Below are positions 1-10,915 of a stretch of 64,000 nt of DNA, piece after piece; the stretch's first letter is position 1; each line of letters opens with the position of its first letter. This DNA is from Odontesthes bonariensis (lineage: Eukaryota > Chordata > Actinopteri > Atheriniformes > Atherinopsidae), in NCBI RefSeq assembly GCF_027942865.1, contig NC_134516.1, forward strand, positions 24,325,322 through 24,389,321, in the 5' to 3' direction. Under the pieces are notes generated by a model that did not search any database, was not told the DNA's origin, and saw only the letters and a program-made list of their open reading frames with translations. Both the position numbers and the translations under genes were made by a program.

Positions 1-450
1 ACAGAACAAAACTTTACTAAAGACCAGTGTTATATTTTGCATGTCTTACTAATGATCGCAAGAAAAATTATTACAATGCGTTGGATGCAGCCTGAGCCTC
101 ATACAGTGGCTCAATGGAGACAGAGGTGTAATCAAGTCCAAGTGATGGAAAATATGACTGCCATTCTACAGTTAAAATTACCCCTTTTCCTTAGGAGATG
201 GACACCTGTCATTCTTTATATTGGTTAAGCATATAATTGTATAAGACGAATGTAACATAAGCTTGCAATCAAGGTGAACCTTTTTTTTTCTAATGTATTT
301 TTATTTTAATTTTATTTTAATTTTCAATTTTATTTGTATATGTGTGTTTTATGTATAATATTGTTATTATTATTATTTGTCTGTTTCTGTGTGGTGTGTT
401 TGTTTGTATTGCCTATACGTTATTGGCAATAAAGTAAAAAAAAGAAAGAA
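1..450 (+). mobile_element. 3' end of an L1-like LINE
   Basis: The window opens inside an open frame that runs to a stop at 226-228. Its last ~60 residues (…ARKIITMRW…, …MENMTAILQLKL…, …LRRWTPVI…) look like the extreme C terminus of vertebrate/fish L1 ORF2 proteins. An AT-rich 3' UTR follows, with an AATAAA at about 428-433 and an A-rich tail (AAAAAAAAGAAAG). Only the 3' end is visible, so family, length and integrity cannot be judged. It lies where the first exon of the downstream transposase-like gene would be expected, so it may separate that gene from its 5' exon. Confidence 0.6.
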
Positions 451-627
451 GTGAAGGTATGTTCTAGCCACCTTCAATAAGATGAGATTAACTTTATTGT
501 CCCACATGTGAAATTGGGTTAGAAGAGTGCTGTCACTGTATGAATACATCATATGTCATACACATGAATGACTTGACATATCAAACAAACATACATCCTG
601 ACGGTACAATGGTGATATTTGTTGCAG
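451..627. other. Unassigned gap between L1 tail and first visible exon
   Basis: It contains a phrase (ACTTTATTGTCCCACATGTG, 492-511) resembling the 3' ends of fish non-LTR repeats, and the polypyrimidine tract/AG (618-627) used by the next exon. No gene seen. Confidence 0.35.
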
Positions 628-3600
628 GTGTCCAGGCAACTGTCTCCTGCAAAGACTTTGGTGTTGGGACGTCCAATGTAGACCCTTTGTTCCTGTCATC
701 AACACCAGTAAAGAGACCATCCAAAAGACCTCGATTGGATCTTGAGGAGGAGCAGGAAGATGATGCATTGGAGGGAAGCTCTTTAGTGGATACCCCAAAG
801 GGACAGGGTTCCACTTATGACCCTGCAGACTCTGTCACAGCGTCCGAAAACTCTACACTGAGGCTGTAAGTTATCATTATCTGTGTGTGAGTGTGAAGAA
901 AATGTAGGGATTGTGAGAACTTTCATAATTTTTTTTTAATTGTATGGCATTCCAACATGAAGGATTGGTCTCAGCGAGACTGTTGTTGTTTATAGCATCA
1001 CTTTTAGGATTATTTATGTGCATACAGATTATTCATCCGGCTTCAAGGAGTGTGCTGGTTTAAAGTACTGTCCAGATGAAAGCTCAATCTGATCAACTCA
1101 AAATGTGTTTTGCTTTCTTTGTGGTTTTATATAGAGAGGAGTCCTCCACTTCCACACACATCAAGAAGTACATAGTGTACGAGAACTGCATCATGCAGTT
1201 GTTTAATGCATGTCCGGTCTGCACACGGGCATGTGATGTGAAGACTCAAAGGCTGGGGACATTCCTGTCTGTGAAGCAGCGGTGTCCCCACTGCACATTT
1301 AGAAGACAATGGAATAGCCAGCCTATCCTGGGTAGCACGCCAGCTGGAAACCTGCACCTTTCTGCCGCTGTGTACCTGAGTGGTGCATCTTTCATACAAA
1401 TAGAAAAGGTAAAGTATGTGCAACTGTAGATACCGTAACTGAAATACTTGTATTTATATCAAATTACATGTATTATTTCTCCCCTCCACACCCAGGTCTT
1501 CAAGGCAATGAAGCTGGAGTTGTTTCGGTATGAAACATTTCGCCGGCATGCCAGAGCCTTCATTGAACCTGCGGTTATTCACCACTGGAAAGTCACACAG
1601 GATGTGAATCTGCAGCGGCTTACTCGGGAGGAAAAAGTCATACTCGGTGGTGACACGAGGGCTGATTCTCCAGGTATTGTTACTTGACTGAAGTATTGTA
1701 TTTTGTACAGTGATATTGTTTGAAGTTCAAAGGAATGACAGCAGGCAGGGGGTGGTTTTATCAAGGTCTTTAGCTCCAACTATCTGTAGCCAAAGGCCAG
1801 CAATCAGAGTGTAATAGTGCTGGCTCTGAGACACACAAAAGCCAGGGACCAGGTCTGATGGCTCTAAGCAGTGTGTTGTTATGTGAAGTTATGAATTGCA
1901 CCTAAATATAAGAATACATAATATGTATTGAATAGTGATTCCAAGTGTCATTATTTAAACCCAATTTTTAACAGGTCACTCTGCAAAATATGGGAGTTAC
2001 ACCATGATGGATCTCCAAACTAACACCGTTGTGGACATTCAGTTGGTCCAGGTGAGTTGTTGAAATTGACTCTGTAAAGGGGTTATTTGTTGTAATTTAA
2101 AAATCAAGGTCCATAATACATTGTCTACTAATGTGTTTTTTTTTCTGTGGTGACAGAGCAACGAGGTTGGTGGTAGCTGCTATATGGAGAAAGAGGGCCT
2201 GACGAGGAGTCTGGCCTTGCTCGAGTCGCGTGACGTCAAACTGGATTGCATTGTCACCGATCGTCATCCTCAAGTTCAAAAGTTCCTCAGGGAGAGAAAC
2301 ATCACCCAGTACTACGATGTGTGGCACTTCGCAAAAGGTAACTATTCAGGTTTTCAGGTAACCTAAAGTACTTATGGCATCTGAGGTGGAAAAGACGCTG
2401 GCGTTCACCAGTGAATCAACATGTTTGGTCAAAGTCAGATGTTCAGAAATATCAACACCAAGATCTACTCTTTCCACCTCAGAGTCGTTAATCTGGACTG
2501 GTTGGTAGACTTTCTGCTGATATTGCCTGAAATCTATATATATCTCCTTAGTCTTGGTAACAATAGGAGTAGGTTGTTGTCTTGGCAACAGTTTGAAAGT
2601 CTATCTACCTCATTCAAGTAAGCCTGCTCATTGTTCTTAGAAATTAGGTCAACTACTGCTGTGTCATCAGAAAAATTGACAGCAGTGATGTTGGACAGTC
2701 AAATGCTGACATTATGAGTCAATATTATCAAATGCTTTGAAATTGTTTTTGAATTGCTACAGCATAGTTGTCACTCTTACTCTTTACTAAGTGGAATGTT
2801 GTTTGCTTTCATTTTAGGAATTTCAAAGAAACTGGAAGTCCTATGTAAGATGAAAGACTGTGAGAAACTGAACAAGTGGATGAAAAGCATCAACAACCAC
2901 ATATACTGGACTGCAGCTAATTCAACCTCAGGGCCAGAGAGAATTGCCAAGTGGAACGCGATCCTCAACCATGTGCAAGATATCCACACGCATGAGAATC
3001 CTCTTTACCCCAAGTGTGAGCATGCAATCCGCACAACAACGGACAAAAAGAAATGGCTCCAAGCAGGTATCTCAACCAATATGCAGGCAAAATGTTAAAA
3101 CAGCAAACAGACAAGCAAACAACGAGGTCATTGCTGTGATATTTGTTACTGTATTGTTTTCTAATAAGATATTTTGTTATTGTTTGCAGCAACTCCAGCT
3201 TTCTACAAGTTGGAGTCTCTGCTGACAAAGAAAAGAACGCTGAAGGATGTGGAAAAACTGAGCCCCCACCACCAAACGTCATCTTTGGAGGCTTTCCATG
3301 CAGTCATCCTTCGTTTTGCTCCAAAAAATGTAGTGTTTCCCTTTATTGGAATGCTGTGCAGGTAAAACAAATCTTTACTCAATACTTTTAGGAATTTTAG
3401 TTTAAAATATCTGTCAATATGAACAAATATTTTTATCTTGTACTTCCAGACTCTACCTGGCTGCTATGCATTTCAATGAAAATGCGGATCGACCACAGGC
3501 CGAAACGGAGGAAGGTGTACCCCTCTTTAAACTCTCCTTTCCAAAGTCTCGGAAGGGAGAGTGCAGAGCTAAACCAGTAAAGACGAAGGCGACCTTTGGT

Positions 3601-3923
3601 AATGGTTCAAATCAATTAAAATGACACATTGTTTGGAATTTTAACATTTATTTCTCTCGAAGAAAAATGGATTACATACAAATGCACAGTAAAAACAAAA
3701 CTCAACCAATTAAATGGAGATATTGCTTGTGCTTTATGATACAGGTTATGTTTCTGACATGATGGACCTAATCTTCGATGAAGTCTTTTTTAACCCGACA
3801 CCATACAACGATGCGCTGTTGGCCATCTCTGTCCCAGAAAACTTATCAGCGCAGTATGAGAGGCCGGACAAGGAGGAGGTCATTGCCAGCTTTGTTTCAA
3901 GGTTCAAACAGGGGGCCGTTTAA
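628..3923 (+). CDS. Kolobok-like transposase-derived multi-exon gene (5' exon missing)
   Basis: Nine exons can be joined with GT-AG sites in one reading phase: 628-865, 1135-1408, 1496-1673, 1975-2051, 2157-2337, 2818-3066, 3190-3361, 3450-3598 and 3745-3923 (stop 3921-3923). That gives about 565 codons with no internal stop. Exon 2 carries a CxxC zinc-knuckle-like region (CPVCTRACD … QRCPHC). The core shows an acidic residue in YTMMDLQT, then DCIVTDRHPQV, then YDVWHFAKG. The DxxH of DVWH fits the C/D(2)H signature described for Kolobok-group DDE transposases, and fish members often carry an N-terminal THAP domain. No THAP domain or start codon is visible; the 5' exon is outside the window or displaced by the L1. 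An open frame across nine exons suggests selection or recent activity. It overlaps the convergent gene by 20 bp. Family assignment is from motif memory; the exon structure is seen directly. Confidence 0.72.
3647..3652 (-). terminator. Candidate poly(A) signal of the ballast gene
   Basis: TTTATT on + (AATAAA on -) lies ~250 bp downstream of the - strand stop, inside the last intron of the + gene. Its use would make the - transcript antisense to the last + exon. Confidence 0.4.
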
Positions 3924-5061
3924 ACCCAACATAGTGGCCTTCCTCATCAGGAAACTCCGAGCGGATGCGCAGGACCACACAGGCTGGAATTACAACCCGG
4001 ATTCTGCGTCCCAAGAAGCCCCAGCACCAGCTCACAAAACTGCGACAGGACAGATACCTGTAGCGACTGAACAATTGATTCAGAAATTTTAGATATTAAA
4101 TTCTGAATGTATCATTGTGTGTGTGAAAAAATAATTCTATGCACCAATGGATCATATTCGGTCTGTTTTGTGTCCCCCCCCCCCACCCCATCCCTCGCTG
4201 TACAAAAATAAATAAATTATTGGAATACAAAGTCAAAACTCTAAACTTCTGTTATTAACTTATCTAACAATGCACAATTTACCGGTGTATTTCTCTGAAC
4301 TGTAGAGGACCATAGTCTGCTCTGTATATTTGGCTGGCATTTTGAAGTGAGTAGACATTTAGGCAGACAGGCTCCAATCCAGGATGGTCTACCATGCATG
4401 GGAGCTGTTCTTCGACCTCCCGAAGTCGTGTAGTAACCTTTTTTAGAATTAGAAATGGTAAGTGACATTTATTAGCAAAATTAGTTGCCGAAAGAAGAGA
4501 CAAATTATTTTCCAGTGAGGTGGTGAGAATGTTACCTGTGGTATCTCAAGGCAGCAAATATTCTCCACTTCTGTGGGCATAGTTGCACATTTTCCACAAT
4601 GGCACCTATGTAAAAAATGTAGGTGGATATAAACAACATAAAAAGGTATAATGGCTTGTTAGTGTCTAGCTTGTGGCTGTTGAGTAAGTAAACATCAAAT
4701 GTGCTCTGGAGTAAATCAAATATTATTTTTCATACGGTGAACATTTATCTTCAGGAATAAATCATGAGTAATGTGCAACATGATTTACATGGATGTGAAG
4801 GCTGCATAGCTCTTTTTTATGACAAAGATTACTGATATAACTAGACATACAACTACTTCAGCATAGGTAGCTAAGCCCACATGATAATATCTGTAACAAC
4901 ACATAAGCAAAACAAACTAAATTAACGGCGAAATACTTAACTAACCATTCAGAGACGTCCTGCTGTAGTCGCTGATTTTCAACTTCTTCAACTTCTTCTC
5001 CATCTGGATCAGACTCTGGGTCAAATTGAAAAGCTTGAACGACTGCTGTTCTACGTGCCAT
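3904..5061 (-). CDS. Stand-alone P2X7 'ballast'-domain protein, 167 aa, four exons
   Basis: Four - strand exons join with canonical sites and matching phases: 5061-4946 (ATG, 38 codons + 2 nt), 4605-4536, 4437-4283 and 4066-3904 (stop 3906-3904). The 167-residue product begins MARRTAVVQAFQFDPESDPD. It then has the cysteine signature WCHCGKC (39-45), MPTEVE, CC (56-57), HPGLEPVCLN (80-89) and a C-terminal FVSWCWGFLGRRIRVVIPAC block. This is the zinc-binding cytoplasmic C-terminal (ballast) domain of P2X7 receptors, here without receptor ectodomain or membrane helices, so a soluble protein is expected. Free-standing copies are common in fish. The acidic N-terminal lead and complete splicing suggest a real gene. 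Its biochemical role is not known. The last exon overlaps the end of the convergent transposase-like gene. Confidence 0.82.
4207..4216 (+). terminator. Poly(A) signal(s) of the transposase-like gene
   Basis: Two overlapping AATAAA hexamers lie ~285 bp past the stop codon at 3923. Using them would make the + transcript cross the whole last exon of the - strand gene. Confidence 0.5.
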
Positions 5062-5340
5062 AGCGATTCACAACGCATTTGCGCATGGTACCAAGGGCGG
5101 AAGTAAGGCCACACCCCCACCCTCCGCTTTGCCCCGTCTTTCTCCTCCTAATTTGCATTTAAAGCTGCAGGCCCTAAACAGCTCATTCTGAGGATCCTAA
5201 GAAAAACTCATTTTGGGACTGGCTGTAATTCTGCACCAAGGCAGAATGTTGCCTATATACAGTATAATACAGTATAAGGGGACCACTAAAGCCTCTAAAA
5301 ATATATAAAAGCCTCCATTTATTTTCATGTCATAGGATCT
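5062..5340 (-). promoter_or_regulatory. 5' flank of the ballast gene, possible element terminus
   Basis: A GC-rich stretch upstream of the ATG contains ATTTGCATTT (octamer-like, 5152-5161) and no clear TATA box. The segment ends ...CATGTCATAGGATCT immediately before TTAA (5341-5344). If the gene pair is a TTAA-inserting element, this is its right end. The matching left end is not in the window, so this is inference. Confidence 0.3.
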
Positions 5341-5344
5341 TTAA

Positions 5345-5465
5345 AAAAATCCGGGTTACTGTCATTTTGAATTTTAGCCGAATGAATGAATAGGCAGCAG
5401 GTCTGTGGGCTGTCTGTGGTAGTAGCACGAGGATGACGTCAGTAACACCCACTTTACGACAAAAA
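5345..5465 (+). repeat. MITE end, same family as the inner MITE at 54331
   Basis: Directly after TTAA the sequence AAAAATCCGGGTTACTG… matches 54331-54474 for ~120 bp, with a few substitutions, through …CACCCACTTTACGACAAAAA. The far terminal repeat is not preserved; similarity fades after ~5465. Confidence 0.7.
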
Positions 5466-6172
5466 ATCTAAATTACAACTTCCTACTTCTTCCTCATATC
5501 TTTGTCTTTGGGAAACCTTCAAAATATAAACGTGAGATTCGACAAAGTCAACACAAAAACATTTTAAAAAGGAGGTCAAGCTTATGTTCTTCCTTCTTCT
5601 GCCTTCACATTTCTTAAGAGGGTTAGGGTCATCAAACTGTTGATAATAAACCAAAGCTGCTGAAAGTGTTAGTAAGCTTGTTTGCAAACTATTCTACAGT
5701 CAGATGTTGTGTTGTCTGTATTTTTAAGTAAGTGGGGTGGGTGTGAGACATGAGAGGTATCTTACTCTTGTTAGGATAAAAGAATTACATGTGAACAATT
5801 CAGCCTGTGTCAGCTGTAAAATTTGCTGGTCAATGTTATACCACCAATATTTGCATTATTTCTACAATAGTATTCTTGTGTCAGTTGTAATCTAAGCCTG
5901 TGTTATGGAATTTATGATTTATAAAGTCTCCGTTGGCCTAATAGCCGGGTGAACACCGGCTATAACCATAGCTTAGCTTAATGTTTGCTGGCTACGATTT
6001 CGCTGGCGGACATAAGTACAGTACAATAATATTTTATTCACAAAATACAACCAATAATAATGTTGAATCTTACTTGTGAAAAGTAATCCCCCGACCCTGT
6101 TCGCAATCGTCTGCCGATTTGCACAGGAATACGCCGCACAGTGCTCTGGCATGTTGAATACTTTATGGGTGT
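5466..6172. other. No gene recognised
   Basis: AT-rich sequence with short open frames only. I see no motif, terminal repeat or splice-compatible exon that I can support. Confidence 0.5.
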
Positions 6173-6424
6173 CTATGGGTAGGATGGCCGCTCCAAGAAT
6201 GCAAGCAGTCTCCGGACACTGCTCTTAGAGCATCCCCGCTGGACACCCATTTCTTGCCATTTCTGTGAGATATCATGATGTGTCTCTCCATTCATGAACA
6301 TATCATTGATTATATGGATGTATGGCTGGAGTGAGGCCATTATAACGTGCTCTGGACCATACCGTGGAACTTTCTGTAGCTTCCACTTTTGGTGCGAGGA
6401 CCGGTCTGTTTCATCTTTCCCCAT
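6173..6424 (-). CDS. Hypothetical 83-aa open frame with helix-turn-helix-like tail
   Basis: An uninterrupted frame from an ATG to TAG. The second half (LQPYIHIINDMFMNGETHHDI … GVQRGCSKSSVRRLL) has the pattern of a Clr5/resolvase-type helix-turn-helix seen at the N terminus of several fish transposon-borne proteins. I cannot name the element and see no downstream exons, so it may be an N-terminal exon fragment. The upstream CpG- and GC-richer 100 bp (6430-6540) could be its promoter. Confidence 0.35.
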   Translation of the reverse strand: MGKDETDRSSHQKWKLQKVPRYGPEHVIMASLQPYIHIINDMFMNGETHHDISQKWQEMGVQRGCSKSSVRRLLAFLERPSYP

Positions 6425-7256
6425 GGTAACTGTCGCTGAGGATCATGGGAACGCTAATACAGCCTTCATGCACGTATGCGCAGAATGTGCGCACGCAACC
6501 AGAGAATGTCTAAGACACCGCGGGAAATGGGGAAACCAATAACCCAACAAGGCAGGAGCTCCTGGTCTTGTTGGCCAAGTTTTTGCCCCAAAAGTGTATT
6601 TTATTTCCTAAACATGATGCTTTTCTAACTTTAACCCGGTACTTTTAATGTTTTACACCTTTCGACCAAGTAGTTCTGGAAAAAAGATCAAAATAAGGAG
6701 AAAATGAATGAAGGAAACAACAGGTAAACTTGAACAGCAGTTCAAAGACTGGTCTTAACATTTACCACATTTCACTGACAGGCTTGTTCTGACCTGGTTA
6801 TAGCTCCCCATCTTCCGTGGGTGTTCTGATGTGGAGTGAAGTCCTGGAATGTGCAACACTTTAGTGGATTCTCTGCTCATCTCTTTGTAATTCTGGCCCA
6901 CTGAGTTGGAGCTCATATATATTGCATTCTGATGGACACTTGTTGCTTGCTTATATGACCCTGAATGGTTCTTTGGTATTTGTGTGATTTGTAAATATTA
7001 AAGTGTGTATAAAAACTGTTTTGCAGGACTTGCAGTATTTAGTGTGTAATAGGCCCTGATCTACATTTCTTGTGTTCCTCCAACTCCAGTTTCTGACTGA
7101 TTGTTTTGCATTAAAGGGGAAGTTTTTTTTTTTCTTTAAACCTGGACCTTATTTCTGGCATAGAATACGTTCATCTACTCACCGATAACAGTTTGGTGAA
7201 AGTCGGCATCCTTCGGAAGAGTATTAGATATCCATATAACGGGAGAGAACGGGGCA
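6425..7256. other. No gene; possible TTAA MITE start
   Basis: Nothing coding recognised. At about 7112 a TTAA is followed by AGGGGAAGTTTTTTTTTT, resembling the start of TTAA-flanked fish MITEs. No right end was found, so this is only a hint. Confidence 0.3.
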
Positions 7257-7257
7257 T

Positions 7258-7763
7258 AGACAATACAATCAATCAATCAATCAAACTTTATTTATATAGC
7301 CCTTTACAATAGCCAACTGGTACTCAAAGTGCTTTACAACAGGATAAAAACAACAATACATAAAACAAAACATAAAACACGATTCAGAAATGGTAAAAGT
7401 GCTAAAAGTGCTGCAGGGCATTAAAAGCCTTCCACAAGTGCAATAAAATGGATTGAATAAACTTTGTGTAAAATTACTATAATTAAAAAAGAGCGGATAG
7501 AATGGATGCATTGTGGCCCTAATCAGAGTTCGAACGCCAGTCTAAAAAGGTGGGTCTTAAGCTTCGATTTAAAAAAGGCCGAGATCAGTGATGGTGCGGA
7601 TGCCAGGGGGCAGTTTGTTCCACAGTCTATGGCAAAGGAACGATCACCCCACTGTTTAGATCTCGACCTTGGGATCTCTAAAAGAAGTCTCTTTATTTCA
7701 CTATGGTCACGCCATCTGCGCTTCGGAGAGGCACGGTCTCGCTATCTACACTTTAAAATCGAA
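7258..7763 (-). mobile_element. 3' end of an L2/CR1-type LINE
   Basis: Read on -, a frame with …SAPSLISAFFKSKLKTHLF is the usual C-terminal end of L2/CR1/Rex-group reverse transcriptase proteins. It is followed by a 3' UTR and a (ATTG)n tail at 7265-7284, a typical 3' microsatellite end for these LINEs. 5'-truncated. The mosaic block begins abruptly at 7764, which is where this LINE fragment ends. Confidence 0.65.
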
Positions 7764-9269
7764 TCAGAGACGGACAAAGTTCCTACTGGCTCCTGAAGCC
7801 GGTGTAGCGGAAGTGGTTCTGGAGGCAGCAGCGACACTTGTAATGTTCACAGCTTCTGTCTGACACCTCAGAGTTTATAAAACACATACAACACTATCAG
7901 AACACATTGTCACCATAGGAACCTTTATAAGTTCAGGCTTTCTAAAGTAACGGGACACACACACATCAGTCCAATCCAGATGTTTTTCTCATCTTTTCAT
8001 AGTTTCCTGTTTTGCCTTCATAACTCAGATGGAATCAGTCAGTGAAAAACACAGCAGGCTGTGAGAGAAAGTAAAGGTGTTCACCAGACCAACCCAGGCT
8101 GAACCTGAGGGATGTATCACTGAAATTACTGAGCACACCATCAGACAGGAGAAGAAGAAGCCCATTTTCACTGATATCAGCATCAGACAGCAGACCTGGA
8201 GGTGCTTTTCTCTCTACAGCTGGCCTTCACTCCTCTGTGTCTTCTCTCCAGCCATCTTTGTCCCAACCATTGCATCTGTGGTGTTCAGCACATCTGCAGC
8301 ATCAGGCCCGCTGGCTCCGTTCTGCTCGTCTTCTGCAGACGGAGCTTTTTCATGGCAGGAAACCATCCAGTGAGTCAGGATTCTGCAGGAACCACTGGAA
8401 GACTTTCACTTCCTCCTTTAGTTGAACGCTTCATCAAACTGACATCATGCAGTTCCTCTACTCACCACCAGAGGGAGACGCATCTCCATCAATGCAGAGT
8501 CCCGCTCAGTATTACTGACAGTACTTCACAGCCACTGAGAGGACACATTTAAATCAGTAACATACAAAGAAATGATTTCTATATTTGAGCCAGGCTTCCA
8601 CCTCCATATAAGACACACACTGTGTCCTCATACAACAAGCAGCTCTCCTGTCTGAGCTTCACATCTTTACAGTTAGCATCAGCACACACAGCATGTTGAT
8701 GAAGATTCTCACTCATCCAGGTCATGGTAATCCTAAGAGCTCACATCCTCTGGCCTAAAAGGCCTCTAGCAAAGAGCCAGATAAGACCAGAGCCACCCAC
8801 TCTCCAGATAAAGTGCCTTACGAGCTGCTGAAGTTCTTCAGGTAAATAAGTTTATATTAGTTTCTCTTTTGGTCCGAGGCTCTGGTGCTCTGGAGTTACA
8901 CCAAGTGTTTCTGAATGTTAGCTGCAACACCTTTAAAACCTGTTTTATCTCCATGCAAACAACAGATAATCCTAACTGTCCTGTAGTTCGTAATGTGTCA
9001 GATCTCCATTTATTCCATCTCTTTCGCTGCAGTTTTAAAACTTCATTACATTTGTTTTGTTGTTGAACCACCAAACCAGCTCAGAAGACACAGTATTTAA
9101 TGGCTATCAGGTTGAGTGGAGCATGTAAATGAACAAGTGGTTCACTTCAAGGCAAGTAAGAACATTCATCTTGAAAATCAACAGATATCAGCTTGCTGCA
9201 CTTTTGCATGAAAGGATAACAAATCCAAGCCTGCAATTGTTATTAAGTTTTAAACAAGAGGCACAAGAC

Positions 9270-10080
9270 TGAAGCGTTGGAACAGACAATTATAGCAGAT
9301 AATAAAACACGTGTGATCTGTGGTGATTTCAACATGGACCTCTTAAAGGTACATACTCCTAAACAAACTTGTGATTTCTTGGCTGCGTTATACGGTAGAG
9401 GCTTGTATCCACTGATCACAAAGCCGAGCAGAGGAGCCACAGATAGTGCAACATTAACTGACAACATTTTTACACATTCCTTGGACACTGGTATAAATAG
9501 TGGTTTGGTAATAAGTGATGTAAGTGATCATTTAGCTGTATTTGCAACATTTAATGATCAACTACAGAGGAAGAAAACAGAAAAGCGTAGATATGAAAGG
9601 GTAAGGACTGTTAAAGCAATTAATGCTTCAGAAATGAGCTTTAAAACAAGAGTGGAATGAGTTTCATACAGATGAAGTAAACACTGCAGACAATTCATTC
9701 TTCAACTGTTATTTATCTCTCTATGATAAACACTGTCCAACAGGTTTATGTTCACATAAGCATAGTTATGCTGAGAAACCTCGGATAACAAAGGCATTAA
9801 AAAATGCATGTAAGAAGAAAAATAAACTTTATGGAGACTTTATCAAAACTAGAACAGAGGTTGCTGAAAAACGCTAAGATGTACAAAAACAGGCTGACCA
9901 ACATGTTGAGGCAAGCAAAGAAGCAACATTATGATAAAATGTTACAAATAAATCAAAATAATATGAAGCGCACATGGAACATCCTAAATAATGTAATGGT
10001 GAATAAGCCTTGATCACCAGATCAACCTAAGTGTTTCATAAAGGACAATAAGGTGTTTGGCAATCTGACTGAAGCGGCTG
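9270..10080 (+). mobile_element. LINE endonuclease/linker fragment
   Basis: Starting inside an APE-type endonuclease: VICGDFNMDLLK (GDFN catalytic box), then SRGATDSATLTDNIFT and SDVSDHLAVFATF (DxxSDH box), then a lysine-rich linker (KKKNKLYGDFIKTRTEVAEK … NMKRTWNILNNVM). This order is that of CR1/L2/Rex-group ORF2 proteins before the reverse transcriptase. The frame shifts more than once (for example around 9650-9660 and 9825-9830) and both ends are truncated. It is a different LINE from the one at 12117. The near-identical partner is at 35529-36339. Confidence 0.75.
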
Positions 10081-10690
10081 ATGAATGTAACTCAGTACAG
10101 CGGCTCGTGAATCCTCTGGTGCACGTTGAGCATCGTCATGCTCTTGAATTCCTTCCTGCAGTCGTCACATTTCATGAGGTCCCTCATTTCCACGAGGTTC
10201 TCCTGGTGCTCCTTCAGGGCGGACGGGTACTGGAAGTGTTTGCCGCAGTTTGAGCACCACACGGGTATCTTCAGCGACGACCCCTGTTGGTGGTCGGTGC
10301 CGCTCACTTCTGCTCTTGACTCTTTTCTCCAAAACAAACGGGTGCTCTTCTTCTGGCAAATGGCTTAAATCTGGTGTCTTTTCAGCCGTGCATGTGTTTA
10401 AAATGCTTGTTGCAGTGGATGCAGTGATAGGGCCGATCGTCCTTGTGGCACTGTATGTGTCTGTTCAGTGTTCTGACACAATCAAATGCTTTAGAGCTAA
10501 CGGGGCACACTTTGAGGGCTTTCTTTGCCACGTTTTGAACAGGTGCAGATGGGCTCTCCTCAGACGTCCCAGGAGGTGTTTCTAAATGAGCTTCCTTTGT
10601 GTCGCTGTCACAGTTCTGAGCGTCAGCGCCTGCCAGAATCTGCTCCAGCGTCTTGCTCTGCAGTGTGTCCTTAAAACATTTGAGGAAACT
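10080..10690 (-). pseudogene. Zinc-finger (C2H2) exon fragment trapped in the mosaic, copy A
   Basis: On -, three finger-like units are readable: CPVSSKAFDCVRTLNRHIQCH, CIHCNKHFKHMH and WCSNCGKHFQYPSALKEHQ, then CDDCRKEFKSMTMLNVHQRIH, preceded by an acidic linker. The frame breaks between finger groups (around 10340-10380), and the 5' side stops where a Tc1 fragment begins. No transposon protein I know has this arrangement, so I read it as host zinc-finger coding sequence carried by the duplicated mosaic. Copy B holds the same fragment, split by a Harbinger insertion. Confidence 0.6.
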
Positions 10691-10915
10691 GGACAAGTGG
10701 AGGACAAAAGAAGAAGTGTCAGACCTAAAAAACTATCTACAGCAGATGAACAATATCTGAAAGTGATGTCCTGAAGAAAGAGGAAAAAATCCAGCAAAGA
10801 CCTGACACAGGAGCTGAGAGATGCATCTGGACCTTCAGCTGATCCATCGGCTGTTGGCCCGAGCCTCATCAGAGATGGGCTCCATGGAAGGGTGGCTGTC
10901 AAGAAGCTGTTCTGA
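10675..10915 (+). mobile_element. Tc1-like transposase N-terminal fragment, copy A
   Basis: FEETGQVEDKRRSVRPKKLS, TADEQYLKVMS, KKSSKDLTQELRDASGP and LIRDGLHGRVAV form the bipartite HTH/linker of fish Tc1/mariner transposases. No catalytic DDE core or terminal repeat is present. The join with the zinc-finger fragment lies at about 10675-10690. Confidence 0.75.

Noticed and set aside
8077-8552. Open frames (and the copies at 34336-34811) as a gene
   Set aside because: Three overlapping + frames of similar length with no motif; they differ between copies only by scattered changes and lie in a non-coding part of the mosaic.
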